Positions 33,507-41,594 of a stretch of DNA of 64,000 nt are shown here, piece by piece. The notes under the pieces are model-generated. The model was not told the DNA's origin, did no database searches, and saw nothing but the letters and a program-made list of their open reading frames with translations. Numbering within the stretch: position 1 is the first letter of the stretch; each line of letters starts with the position of its first letter. Source of the stretch: Thermosediminibacteraceae bacterium. GTDB lineage: Bacteria > Bacillota > Thermosediminibacteria > Thermosediminibacterales > Thermosediminibacteraceae. The stretch lies in the NCBI GenBank assembly GCA_021890755.1, contig JAKKUQ010000006.1, positions 1 to 64,000 on the forward strand. Direction: 5' to 3'. The translations under genes and the position numbers were made by a program.

Positions 33507-33800
33507 AAAGAGGAAGACAAATACATCTATAAATTGGGATTTCTTATAGGTTTAGGCCTTACGGCAGGTTTTTATATACCAATAATAACCTTTGTCCAGG
33601 TGATAGTCATTGCAGGATTTGTGGGCTCTAGGTCCTTTTCGTGTATAAAAAATCCGAGCATGATTTGGGATATAACGGATGTTCCATAGGACATATAGGG
33701 TGCGATATTTATGGAAAGGTGCAAAAGTACCATGAGAGCATAATGATTAGCTCCCTGTCCATTACCAGGGGATTAATTTGCTTATAACAAAAAATGCATC
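33507..33800 (+). pseudogene. Decayed membrane protein sequence after ccdA remnant
   Basis: In the same frame as the ccdA remnant, after its TAA, 61 codons stay open to a TAG at 33687 and encode one clear membrane span (GFLIGLGLTAGFYIPI). Another frame nearby reads NGCSIGHIGCDIYGKV. The pieces suggest one or two genes broken by frameshifts. I could not assign a family. Confidence 0.4.
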
Positions 33801-33824
33801 ATAAACGAGAAAGGAGAGATTAAT

Positions 33825-34076
33825 GTGGATTTTTCGAATATTTTATTGCTGTTGATCGGTGCAGCTCTGCTTTTTTTGATGATGAGAAGGGGCGGGTGCT
33901 GTGGAGGCCATTCTGCCGGTGGTCATGACCTTCACAGGACAGATGATAATAGCAACTATGCCGTAGATCCTGTTTGCGGCATGAGAGTATCGAAAAAGAA
34001 CGCCATCACCAGGCAGATAAACGGAAAAACTTATTATTTTTGCAGCGAGGAATGCGCCAATTCTTTCAGAGGGTAG
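33825..34076 (+). CDS. Membrane-anchored YHS domain protein
   Basis: This 83-residue protein has one N-terminal membrane span, a Cys/Gly/His-rich linker (GGCCGGHSAGGHD) and a C-terminal YHS domain (DPVCGMRVSKKNA, TYYFCSEEC). YHS domains are short metal-binding modules often tied to copper ATPases and thiol proteins. The start is the GTG at 33825 with AAAGGAGAG upstream. The overlapping ATG two bases earlier is in another frame. It lies between the degenerate ccdA locus and copA, so a copper-handling role is inferred. Confidence 0.82.
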   Translation: MDFSNILLLLIGAALLFLMMRRGGCCGGHSAGGHDLHRTDDNSNYAVDPVCGMRVSKKNAITRQINGKTYYFCSEECANSFRG

Positions 34077-34213
34077 AAAAAATGGAGGCTCTGAGTCTAC
34101 TTTGTTCGGGCTGAGGATTTGCAGGAACTGAAACGACAGCAGGATATCATCAGGTATAAGCTTTTGGATCTAAAAAGCTAAGCAGAGATTTACATCATTT
34201 GTCAGCAACTTCA

Positions 34214-35305
34214 CTAGAGCAGACTTTCAAGAAACTCCACAATATCCTTGGCTTTAGGAGGGCATCCCGGCATATAGGTGCTGCATCCACGGGTACATGA
34301 ACCGATGCCGATCCCTTCAAGCTTTTTTCCTCTAAATCCCTGACCGATATATAATTTGGATCTCAAACCACTAAGGTGCCCTCTTTCCCTTAACCTCTCA
34401 AGCGCATAAATAAGACTTCCGTAACAAGCCGAACAGGCATCCTTCTCTACCACATATTTAGCCAGGCTCGCTACCCGCCTTGATGCCTCAAATTTGTTAC
34501 CACCGCTTGTGACCTGATTCAGCTCTACGATGTCGGCCTTCGTCACATCAGCTGAGCCCACTCCCAGCTTCTCGGCTATGGAAATATAGGCTATATCGTC
34601 TTTTTCGTACCCTATAAGCTGGGCGGCATATGCGTCTATCAGTACGGGATCCTTCCCCGCGATGATCCGGTTCATTTGAACCGGTGTGCCTCCCTCTTCG
34701 AAGGTCAAATCACCCACTATGGCATCTACGATAGTCAAATTCGCTCTTACAGCAGCGCCAAGGCAGGCAATGGGTTTGTGCAGCCCAAGAGAATGAAAAC
34801 GCCTTTTCTCGCTATCGGGTATGCATCCCTTTAAGTTTTTGAGAGCGCATGTCAGCTTAGTCTGACAGTGGGCCTTGAGCACCGGTACATTTATTAAATA
34901 GTCCACTTCAAGAGGTTTGCTGCACACCCTCAAGGTTAAATCGTCCACCCTGACTTCTCTGTATGCATCTCGCTTGAGGTCTATAAGCGGAACGCCGTAT
35001 TTGCGGGAAAGCTCCTCATAGCCGCATACCTTAAAAGCTCGTCCGGTATTCTCACCAATCCAGGAGCTTTCCATTATCAGCAGGTTGTTAAACCCGTGTG
35101 CCTTTAAATATTCCACCACTGCCCCGACCAATTCAGGATCGGTTGTGGCTCCAGAGGAGGATTGCTTGGCTACTACAAGATTGGGTTTAATACCTATAAC
35201 GAAATCCTTTCTAAGCTCATCAACCAACCCCACCGCGTCCAGCAACGGTGGGATCATCTTTTGTGGCTGGTTACCGTATATGACCATAATCTGGTGATGA
35301 TTCAA
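34214..35305 (-). CDS. DUF362 domain-containing protein
   Basis: This DUF362-family protein has about 363 residues. The conserved regions GIKPNLV, TDPELVGAVVEYLK, LINVPVLKAHCQTKLTCALKN and GKDPVLIDAYAA are all visible. The C-terminus is cysteine-rich (KDACSACYGSL, GSCTRGCSTYMPGCPP), which could bind a metal or Fe-S cluster. An ATG at 35311 is only two bases after GGGAGG, so the in-frame TTG at 35305 is the better start. The family's function is poorly known. Confidence 0.85.
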   Translation of the reverse strand: MNHHQIMVIYGNQPQKMIPPLLDAVGLVDELRKDFVIGIKPNLVVAKQSSSGATTDPELVGAVVEYLKAHGFNNLLIMESSWIGENTGRAFKVCGYEELSRKYGVPLIDLKRDAYREVRVDDLTLRVCSKPLEVDYLINVPVLKAHCQTKLTCALKNLKGCIPDSEKRRFHSLGLHKPIACLGAAVRANLTIVDAIVGDLTFEEGGTPVQMNRIIAGKDPVLIDAYAAQLIGYEKDDIAYISIAEKLGVGSADVTKADIVELNQVTSGGNKFEASRRVASLAKYVVEKDACSACYGSLIYALERLRERGHLSGLRSKLYIGQGFRGKKLEGIGIGSCTRGCSTYMPGCPPKAKDIVEFLESLL

Positions 35306-35408
35306 TGTCATTACCTCCCTTTTTGAAATTCATAAACTTTAAGAGAGGATTCTGTGGTTTGATCTAAATCCCCTCATTCATACCTTATTCGTCACCTTTA
35401 ACTCGATT

Positions 35409-35438
35409 AAAGAAGCGCCTTTGTTGAGGCGCCTCTTT
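35409..35438 (-). terminator. Possible terminator after the YHS gene
   Basis: AAAGA and GCGCC arms at 35409-35419 pair with GGCGC and TCTTT at 35428-35438, with one mismatch. The T-run is weak. Confidence 0.45.
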
Positions 35439-35447
35439 GCTATCAAA

Positions 35448-35627
35448 CTAACAACAGCATTGATGATGACCTTTATCATCATTGTTTTTCAGATATTTTT
35501 CAGGATTTTTGTCAAAAGCTATTTGGCAGTGTTTTGAGCAGAAATAGTAGGTCTGGCCATTGTAAGTAGATGTAGCAACAGCGTCATTCTCATTTACCTT
35601 CATGCCGCATACCGGATCTATAGCCAT
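35448..35627 (-). CDS. Small YHS domain protein
   Basis: This 59-residue protein is almost entirely a YHS domain: MAIDPVCGMKVNENDA, then TYYFCSKHCQIAF, ending in a metal-ligand-rich tail GHHQCCC. AAGGAGGTG precedes the ATG at 35627. It is divergently transcribed from copA, each with its own promoter and CsoR-like palindrome. A role in copper binding or delivery is inferred from that arrangement and from the family. Confidence 0.9.
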   Translation of the reverse strand: MAIDPVCGMKVNENDAVATSTYNGQTYYFCSKHCQIAFDKNPEKYLKNNDDKGHHQCCC

Positions 35628-35651
35628 ATTTTCACCTCCTTCACGAGCGAA

Positions 35652-35670
35652 TATACCCCTATGGGGTATA
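35652..35670 (-). promoter_or_regulatory. CsoR-like operator B
   Basis: TATACCCC-TAT-GGGGTATA is a perfect 8-bp palindrome with a 3-base centre. It lies just downstream of the minus-strand promoter 35682-35710 and before the YHS gene. Confidence 0.82.
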
Positions 35671-35681
35671 ATTTTTAAATT

Positions 35682-35710
35682 ACTATATCATTTTCGGCTT
35701 TATGTGTCAA
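35682..35710 (-). promoter_or_regulatory. Promoter of the small YHS gene
   Basis: On the minus strand TTGACA (35710-35705), 17-base spacer and TATAGT (35687-35682). Confidence 0.8.
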
Positions 35711-35812
35711 TATCCTTTTAGAAAGAACCCCCTTCAAGAACCGTATTTTCTATTAGCTTTCTTTAGTGACGGTGACATTACTTTCTGCTAAAGGTAGATA
35801 CTATAAATAAAT

Positions 35813-35842
35813 GTTGACATTTTTTTCACTGAAGAATATAAT
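35813..35842 (+). promoter_or_regulatory. Promoter of copA
   Basis: TTGACA (35813-35818), 18-base spacer, TATAAT (35837-35842). The CsoR-like palindrome at 35852 covers the region just downstream of the start point. Confidence 0.82.
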
Positions 35843-35851
35843 AAAATTAGG

Positions 35852-35868
35852 ATACCCCCATGGGGTAT
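35852..35868 (+). promoter_or_regulatory. CsoR-like operator C
   Basis: ATACCCC-CAT-GGGGTAT, perfect 7-bp arms, between the copA promoter and its ribosome binding site. Confidence 0.82.
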
Positions 35869-35900
35869 ATATATTCTAGAAAATAAGGTGGGGATAAAAT

Positions 35901-38312
35901 ATGTCGGAAGCTATTGGGAAAGCAGCGCAAAATATAGCGCTAACTATAAAAGGAATGACCTGTGCTTCTTGTGCCGCTCGCATCGAAAAAGCCCTTTCTA
36001 GGATGAAAGGCGTGCAGGAAGTAAATGTAAACTTTGCGGCTGAAAAGGCCAACATCATTTATGATCCCAAAGAGGTCTCCGTGATGGATTTTGTGCAGAA
36101 AATAAGGGATTTGGGCTATGAGGTGATAACCGACAGAGTGGAGCTGGGGTTGAAGAATATGACGTGCGCTTCTTGTGCCGCCCGCATCGAAAAGGTACTA
36201 GCCCGGACCACGGGAGTTTTAAAAGCTTCGGTGAATTTCGCTGCCGAGACTGCCACGGTCGAGTATTTAAGCAGTTTGACCGATGTAAAAAACCTCATCA
36301 AGGTTATCCGGGACATAGGCTACGACGCTTACGAAAAGACCGGAAAAGATGTGGACAGGGAAAAACAGGAAAGAGAGAGGGAAATTCGCTCTTTAGGCAG
36401 GCTGGTGGTAATTTCGGCCATTCTTTCGACACCCCTGATATTGACGATGATTTTCAGGGTTATGGGCTTGCATGGAGGTATACTTGACAATCCTTGGTTT
36501 CAAGTGGGTCTTGCTACCCCTGTGCAGTTTATAATAGGCTGGAAGTATTACCGCGGAGCCTATCATAATTTGAAGAACGGATCGGCCAATATGGATGTGC
36601 TGATAGCCATGGGCACGACCGCCGCGTATTTTTACAGTTTGTATAATGTATTCACTGTCCCCATGGAAATGATTCACAACTACCTTTACTTTGAAGCATC
36701 CGCGGTTATCATCACTCTCATTACCCTGGGCAAATACCTGGAGGCCGTAGCCAAAGGTAGAACGTCGGAGGCCATCAGAAAATTACTGGGCCTGCAGGCT
36801 AAGACTGCCCGGGTAATAAGAAACGGCGAAGAAATGGAGATACCTGTTGAACAGGTAGAAGTGGGGGATATAGTAGTGGTAAGGCCCGGTGAGAAGATAC
36901 CGGTGGACGGTATTATTATAGAAGGTTATTCTTCTGTTGATGAATCTATGCTCACCGGTGAAAGCATACCCGTGGAGAAAAAGGTAGGGGACGAAGTAAT
37001 AGGCGCAACCATAAATAAAACAGGCACTTTCAAGTTTAAAGCCACTAAGGTCGGCAAGGACACCGTGCTTGCCCAGATAGTGAAGCTGGTTGAGGAAGCC
37101 CAGGGGTCAAAAGCGCCGATTCAAAAGTTAGCTGACCAGATATCGGGGGTTTTCGTTCCTGCAGTCATCGCCATTGCCCTTATCACTTTTACGGTCTGGT
37201 ATTTTATATTTGACAACTTCACGGCAGGACTCATAAACGCAGTGTCGGTGCTTGTAATAGCGTGTCCCTGTGCGCTGGGGCTTGCGACGCCCACTTCAGT
37301 TATGGTGGGAACTGGAAAGGGCGCCGAACTTGGGGTGCTTATAAAGGGCGGTGAACACTTGGAGAGGGCCCATAAGATACGGGCGATCGTACTCGACAAG
37401 ACGGGAACCATTACCAAAGGAAAACCGGAAGTGACGGATATTATTCCAACCGGGAATTTAGGGGAAGAGGAAATCTTAAGTTTTGCTGCTATCGCGGAAA
37501 AAAATTCCGAGCATCCTCTGGGGGAGGCTATCGTAAATAAAGCAAGGGAAAAAGGGCTTGAACTTCCTGATCCCGAAAGTTTCGAGGCCATACCCGGCCA
37601 CGGCATATATGCAAAAATAAAGGGCAGGGAAGTTTATCTGGGTAACCGAAGGCTCATGAAAGCCAAAAATATTTCTACGGAAGGTGTAGAAGACCTGCTG
37701 GCAAAGCTTGAAAACGAAGGTAAGACCGCGATGATTATGGCTCTAGACGGCGTTCTTGAGGGAATTGTGGCGGTAGCCGATACCGTGAAGGAAAATTCAA
37801 AAGAAGCCATAGACGAGCTTAAGAAAATGGGCATCGAAGTTTGGATGATAACAGGCGACAACGAGCGCACCGCAAGGGCCATTGCCAGGCAGGTGGGAAT
37901 AGAAAATGTCCTGGCCGAAGTGCTTCCCGAACATAAAGCTGAAGAGGTGGAAAAGCTTAAAAAACAGGGTAAAATTACCGCAATGGTTGGAGACGGAATC
38001 AACGATGCACCGGCCCTGGCAGCAGCTGATGTCGGAATAGCTATCGGAACAGGCACAGATGTGGCAATAGAGGCGGCGGATATAACGCTCATGAGCGGTG
38101 ATTTAAAAGGGATAGTGACTGCTATAAAACTCAGCCGCGCAACCATGAGAAACATAAAACAAAACCTGTTCTGGGCTTTTATCTATAACACTGTTGGTAT
38201 TCCGTTTGCTGCTCTAGGGTATTTGAGCCCCGCAATAGCAGGAGCCGCAATGGCGTTTAGCTCGGTTTCTGTAGTGACTAACGCCCTGAGGCTGAAGAAG
38301 TTTAAACCCTGA
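35901..38312 (+). CDS. copA: Copper-exporting P-type ATPase
   Basis: This P1B-type Cu+ ATPase has 803 residues. Two HMA domains each carry MTCASC (near residues 18 and 88). The membrane ion site is [13 protein letters not shown] near residue 455, the phosphorylation site [11 protein letters not shown] near residue 497, and the hinge is [41 protein letters not shown] and [19 protein letters not shown] C-terminal residues mark the CopA branch. GGTGGGGAT precedes the ATG. Operator C predicts copper-inducible expression through a CsoR repressor that is not encoded in this window. Confidence 0.96.
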   Translation: MSEAIGKAAQNIALTIKGMTCASCAARIEKALSRMKGVQEVNVNFAAEKANIIYDPKEVSVMDFVQKIRDLGYEVITDRVELGLKNMTCASCAARIEKVLARTTGVLKASVNFAAETATVEYLSSLTDVKNLIKVIRDIGYDAYEKTGKDVDREKQEREREIRSLGRLVVISAILSTPLILTMIFRVMGLHGGILDNPWFQVGLATPVQFIIGWKYYRGAYHNLKNGSANMDVLIAMGTTAAYFYSLYNVFTVPMEMIHNYLYFEASAVIITLITLGKYLEAVAKGRTSEAIRKLLGLQAKTARVIRNGEEMEIPVEQVEVGDIVVVRPGEKIPVDGIIIEGYSSVDESMLTGESIPVEKKVGDEVIGATINKTGTFKFKATKVGKDTVLAQIVKLVEEAQGSKAPIQKLADQISGVFVPAVIAIALITFTVWYFIFDNFTAGLINAVSVLVIACPCALGLATPTSVMVGTGKGAELGVLIKGGEHLERAHKIRAIVLDKTGTITKGKPEVTDIIPTGNLGEEEILSFAAIAEKNSEHPLGEAIVNKAREKGLELPDPESFEAIPGHGIYAKIKGREVYLGNRRLMKAKNISTEGVEDLLAKLENEGKTAMIMALDGVLEGIVAVADTVKENSKEAIDELKKMGIEVWMITGDNERTARAIARQVGIENVLAEVLPEHKAEEVEKLKKQGKITAMVGDGINDAPALAAADVGIAIGTGTDVAIEAADITLMSGDLKGIVTAIKLSRATMRNIKQNLFWAFIYNTVGIPFAALGYLSPAIAGAAMAFSSVSVVTNALRLKKFKP

Positions 38313-38401
38313 AATTTAGGAAAGGATACCTACCTAAATGCTGTTAAGAACCTTTGGGGGAGCTCCTTTAGGTGACATTATCGCAAAATAACCACGAGCT
38401 G

Positions 38402-38429
38402 TTGAAACCGATATTGCGTTCTCTATAAA
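38402..38429 (+). promoter_or_regulatory. Promoter of the MDCC-motif small protein
   Basis: TTGAAA (38402-38407), 16-base spacer, TATAAA (38424-38429), directly followed by operator D. Confidence 0.6.
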
Positions 38430-38448
38430 TATACCCATACAGGGTATA
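38430..38448 (+). promoter_or_regulatory. CsoR-like operator D
   Basis: TATACCC-ATACA-GGGTATA has perfect 7-bp arms. It keeps the TACCC/GGGTA geometry of sites B and C with one C:G pair lost on each side of the centre. Confidence 0.7.
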
Positions 38449-38473
38449 ACCGACAATCTAAGGGGGCGTTATA

Positions 38474-38629
38474 ATGGTTGGATGGCTTAAAAGGTTTATG
38501 GAAAATTTAGCCAAGGTTAATGAAAAAGAATTCGCCGGTAAGAAGATGGATTGTTGTGAACTGCATCGAACTCAGGAAAAACGCCCGGTGCATAATGACA
38601 CCGTGAATAATAAGAAGAAAGAGGAGTAA
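38474..38629 (+). CDS. Small putative metal-binding protein with MDCC motif
   Basis: This 51-residue charged protein begins MVGWLKRFMENLAKVNEK and contains GKKMDCCELHR, close to the LDCC motif of a small putative metal-binding family. Two adjacent cysteines and a nearby histidine could bind Cu+ or another soft metal. AAGGGGGCG precedes the ATG. It has its own promoter, a CsoR-like site and a terminator. I infer membership of the copper regulon; no function is proven. Confidence 0.8.
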   Translation: MVGWLKRFMENLAKVNEKEFAGKKMDCCELHRTQEKRPVHNDTVNNKKKEE

Positions 38630-38643
38630 GCACTAAATTTACC

Positions 38644-38680
38644 AAAGAGCCCCCAAAAAAGAAGAGGGGGCTCTTTTTTG
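38644..38680 (+). terminator. Terminator after the MDCC gene
   Basis: AAAGAGCCCCC (38644-38654) pairs with GGGGGCTCTTT (38666-38676), then TTT. Confidence 0.9.
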
Positions 38681-38847
38681 AATTTCTTTGCTTTTTAAGC
38701 GTTTTTTCAAAGCAAAAAGGCATTTCTAAAATGGAGTTTTAAAGTATAAATGATAGAAGAATCCATTTAAGTAAATATTGAGGGGCGTTGGCGGCAAGTT
38801 TTTGAATTAAAAAGCGCATCCTTTTTTATATAATAGTTTTTCATTAT
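38681..38847. other. A/T-rich intergenic spacer
   Basis: I see no gene, promoter or conserved element of note between the two terminators here. Confidence 0.4.
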
Positions 38848-38885
38848 AAAAAAAGCTGTGTGGGATCACACCACACAGCTTTTTT
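38848..38885 (-). terminator. Terminator after cotJC
   Basis: GCTGTGTGG (38855-38863) pairs with CCACACAGC (38871-38879), with an A run on the left and a T run on the right, so it can act on both strands. Confidence 0.85.
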
Positions 38886-38901
38886 ACAAATTAAAGTAAA
38901 T

Positions 38902-39477
38902 CTAGTAAAAAATGTGTTTGTGTTCGTAGTGTTCCTTAACCAGCATCAACGCCTCGCCGAACCGTTGGAAATGGACCACTTCCCTTTCCCTGAGGAAGGA
39001 GAGCGTCGCGATAACTCCGTCGTCGTCGGTGAGGGAAATGAGATGTTCGTATGTGGTGCGGGCTTTTTGTTCAGCAGCCATATTTTCGTGAAGGTCTGTT
39101 ATGGGATCGCCGGTAGCCTGGATATAGGCAGCGGTCCAGGGCACTCCGGCAGCATCGTGGGGGTACAGAGCTTTGTCGTGTTGTGCAAAATGATCCCCAA
39201 GCCCTGCTGCCCTCAACTGCTCGGGCGTGGCGTCTTCGGTAAGTTTATATATGAGCGTGCCGATAATTTCCCAGTGAGCCAATTCCTCGGTTCCGATGTC
39301 GGTAAGGAGTGCCTTGGCCTGAGGTATGGGCATCGTATAACGCTGGGTGAGATATCTCACCGCAGCGGAAAGTTCGCTGTCCGGACCGCCATACTGTGCG
39401 AACAGGTATTTTGCCATATTTAAATCGCAGCCCCTTACATTGGCAGGGTACTGCAGTTTCTTCTCATAGAACCACAT
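38902..39477 (-). CDS. cotJC: Spore coat protein CotJC, manganese catalase family
   Basis: This 191-residue ferritin-like protein of the Mn-catalase family is a CotJC spore-coat protein. Family features include NMAKYLFAQYGGPDSELSAA, DIGTEELAHWEIIGTLI (E and H metal ligands), DLHENMAAEQKARTTYEHL and FLREREVVHFQRFGEAL. It ends the minus-strand cotJA-cotJB-cotJC operon. In spore formers the operon is made in the mother cell, and CotJC may break down peroxide. Confidence 0.95.
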   Translation of the reverse strand: MWFYEKKLQYPANVRGCDLNMAKYLFAQYGGPDSELSAAVRYLTQRYTMPIPQAKALLTDIGTEELAHWEIIGTLIYKLTEDATPEQLRAAGLGDHFAQHDKALYPHDAAGVPWTAAYIQATGDPITDLHENMAAEQKARTTYEHLISLTDDDGVIATLSFLREREVVHFQRFGEALMLVKEHYEHKHIFY

Positions 39478-39495
39478 CTTCTTCCCACCTCCTGC

Positions 39496-39756
39496 TTAAT
39501 AGTGGATTTCCCAAGGCCACGGATCGTTGATGTAGCGATAGGGGAATTGAGATTCGAAGGAGTCAAGGCGAAGCGGCCCGAATCTATCCTCAAACATTTT
39601 TCTCAGCTGGTTTAACCTGTTCACCAGTTTGTTGCGGTCTTCCAGGGCCCTCCTATCACAGGGGTGTGTGTCAAGGAAAAGGGCCAGGTCATAAACAGCA
39701 AACTCCAATGCCTGGATCTCTCTTAACATTTCAACCATCGATGCGTAATCATGCAT
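39496..39756 (-). CDS. cotJB: Spore coat protein CotJB
   Basis: This 86-residue CotJB-family protein (MLREIQALEFAVYDLALFLDTHP, then FEDRFGPL and PWPWEIHY) belongs to the spore coat. The ATG at 39756 follows a GAGGTGAT-type site 25 bases after cotJA. It works with CotJA and CotJC; its own biochemical role is unknown. Confidence 0.93.
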   Translation of the reverse strand: MHDYASMVEMLREIQALEFAVYDLALFLDTHPCDRRALEDRNKLVNRLNQLRKMFEDRFGPLRLDSFESQFPYRYINDPWPWEIHY

Positions 39757-39781
39757 CGTATATCACCTCACCGAAATATTC

Positions 39782-39958
39782 TTACTTATGAGATTTTCCG
39801 TGTTTAGGACGATACGGCCTGTATAATTCGGGAAATATGGTTCCGTACATAAGCGCTGTTCTCGGGTCGAAAGTTTCACCATAGGTCTGCATGGGTATAT
39901 AGCACTCTGCAAGCCTCATGCCATCAAAGCCTTTTGACATAGTTTCGGGTTTCGACAT
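39782..39958 (-). CDS. cotJA: Spore coat associated protein CotJA
   Basis: A 58-residue CotJA-like protein with the family core MRLAECYIPMQTYGETFDP and the stretch ALMYGTIFPELYRPY. The start codon is at 39958-39956, with GGGGGG(T)AGTAAT upstream. It is the first gene of cotJABC and was recognised by translating the stretch before cotJB. Confidence 0.9.
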   Translation of the reverse strand: MSKPETMSKGFDGMRLAECYIPMQTYGETFDPRTALMYGTIFPELYRPYRPKHGKSHK

Positions 39959-40011
39959 TTATTACTACCCCCCTAGGGAGAATTTTTCAATTCGTTAAAT
40001 GCTTCTGTAAT

Positions 40012-40041
40012 ATACTATGAAAACCGGGTTTTTTAAGTGAC
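40012..40041 (-). promoter_or_regulatory. Candidate sporulation (sigma-E) promoter of cotJ
   Basis: On the minus strand GTCACTT (40041-40035), 15-base spacer, CATAGTAT (40019-40012). This approximates the sigma-E pattern (ATA-type -35, CATACAAT-type -10). The -35 match is imperfect. Confidence 0.35.
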
Positions 40042-40049
40042 ATTTTAAA

Positions 40050-40079
40050 TAAAAAAGCCGTGCGCAAGGCACGGCTTTA
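40050..40079 (-). terminator. Terminator after the Gly/His-rich gene
   Basis: AAAGCCGTGC (40054-40063) pairs with GCACGGCTTT (40069-40078); the A run at 40051-40056 gives the U run on the minus strand. Confidence 0.85.
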
Positions 40080-40084
40080 AGGCT

Positions 40085-40204
40085 TTAACACCAGTCACCC
40101 AACAGGAGAAGTATTAATATCAGAAATACGATAAAAGCCTTATCGCGGCGATGATGGTGTCCATGTCCGCCACCAAAGAAGCCGCCTCCGCTTACTTCGT
40201 CCAT
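40085..40204 (-). CDS. Small Gly/His-rich membrane protein, YjcZ-like
   Basis: A 39-residue protein: an N-terminal Gly/His-rich part (GGGFFGGGHGHHHRRD) and a C-terminal hydrophobic segment ending LLLLGDWC. AAGGAGGGA precedes the ATG at 40204. The layout resembles YjcZ-type small sporulation proteins. It lies next to the cotJ operon and has its own terminator. The spore link is inferred. The His cluster might bind metal. Confidence 0.72.
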   Translation of the reverse strand: MDEVSGGGFFGGGHGHHHRRDKAFIVFLILILLLLGDWC

Positions 40205-40349
40205 TTATATCCCTCCTTGCAGTTTTCTCAATACCAGTATATGTAGGCAGTATTTAATGGGTTACAACTAATAAATGACCAGCTTTTTATCAATACTATT
40301 ATTCAGAAAGGTTTTCACGGGTGTTTTTAATGAAAGGAGCTATGGGAAT

Positions 40350-41570
40350 ATGAAAAAGAGTACAGCCATACAGCTTGCCCTCTTGAGTCTTGTTCCGTTT
40401 ATAATGGTTCTCGGAAATTCTATGTTGATTCCGGTGTTACCTGCGATAAAAGAAGCCGTAGGTATTAACCAGTTTCAGGTGGGCCTTTTTATAACGGCTT
40501 TTTCAATACCTGCAGGCCTTGTGATCCCCTTTGCGGGAATGCTTTCCGACCAGATAGGCCGAAAAAAAGTGATGGCTCCTGCGCTGATAATATATGGTAT
40601 AGGCGGGATTGTTGCGGGACTGAGTTCGCTTTTTTTAAAAAATCCCTATTGGGGAATCCTTGCAGGAAGGATAATTCAGGGAGTGGGTGCCGGGGGCACC
40701 TATCAGTTGGCTATGGCCATAGTCGGTGATACCTTCAGTTCTGAGGAGCGGAGCAAGGCACTCGCCCTGCTGGAAGCGTCCAACGGGCTGGGCAAGGTGG
40801 TAAGTCCCATACTTGGTGCCAGTCTTGCAATGATTACCTGGTACTTTCCCTTTTTCGCCTACGGTATCCTTGCCATACCGGTCGGTATTATTCTATATTT
40901 TTTTGTTCAAGAAAAGGCCGAATTCAAAAAGCAATCCATAGAAAACTACATAGCAGCAGTGAAGGCAATCTTCGATAAAAAAGCTGCAGGTTTGCTTGCT
41001 AGTTTTTTTGCCGGAATGATGGCCTTATTTTCGCTTTTTGGCATTCTTTCGCTTTACTCGGATATACTTGAAAAGAATTTTGATGCTGTGGGTTTTAAAA
41101 AAGGTCTGATTATTGCGTGTCCGGTGCTCGTAATGGCTTCGTTTTCCTATGCACTGGGTATACTGCTTGAAAAACGTAAAAATAAAGGTTTAAAAATCTT
41201 TATACTGACGGGGCTTATATTAATAGTATCGGGACACGTCATTTTCTCGCTGGTCAAAGAGTTCTGGCTGCTTTTTCTTTCCGTATTAATTCTTGGGACT
41301 GGCGTTGGGTTTATAATGACCCCCGTAAATGCTCTGGTAACGGGTTCGTGCAGTGTCCAGCGAAGGGGTATAATTACATGTCTTTACGGCAGCCTAAGAT
41401 TTTTTGGTGTGGCGGTAGGCCCTCCCATTTACGCATTTTCCGAAAGATATGGTACTTTACCGGTGGTACTGGCAGCGGGTTCGTTGAGCCTGATAGCTCT
41501 TATTATTGCCATATTCCTCCTTGTGCCCGATAAAATACTTTTGGATCAAGAAAACAAAAAAGAGGGATAA
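40350..41570 (+). CDS. Major facilitator superfamily exporter
   Basis: This 12-segment MFS drug:H+ antiporter-type protein has about 406 residues. The loop 2-3 motif is GMLSDQIGRKKVM and motif C-like glycines are in the GRIIQGVGAGGTYQLAM segment. The frame is open to 40275, but the ATG at 40350 follows AAAGGAGC and begins MKKSTAIQLALLS, so it is preferred. The substrate is unknown. Confidence 0.9.
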   Translation: MKKSTAIQLALLSLVPFIMVLGNSMLIPVLPAIKEAVGINQFQVGLFITAFSIPAGLVIPFAGMLSDQIGRKKVMAPALIIYGIGGIVAGLSSLFLKNPYWGILAGRIIQGVGAGGTYQLAMAIVGDTFSSEERSKALALLEASNGLGKVVSPILGASLAMITWYFPFFAYGILAIPVGIILYFFVQEKAEFKKQSIENYIAAVKAIFDKKAAGLLASFFAGMMALFSLFGILSLYSDILEKNFDAVGFKKGLIIACPVLVMASFSYALGILLEKRKNKGLKIFILTGLILIVSGHVIFSLVKEFWLLFLSVLILGTGVGFIMTPVNALVTGSCSVQRRGIITCLYGSLRFFGVAVGPPIYAFSERYGTLPVVLAAGSLSLIALIIAIFLLVPDKILLDQENKKEG

Positions 41571-41586
41571 TGTCCCTCTTTTTGCT
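41559..41586 (+). terminator. Bidirectional terminator between MFS gene and cysK
   Basis: AAAGAGGGA (41559-41567) pairs with TCCCTCTTT (41573-41581), flanked by A and T runs. It includes the MFS stop codon. Confidence 0.8.
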
Positions 41587-41594
41587 GAATGCTC

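Noticed and set aside
34077-34213. Possible small gene after the membrane YHS protein
   Set aside because: Only short broken frames (for example LQELKRQQDIIRYKLLDLKS near the end) without starts; it looks like debris.
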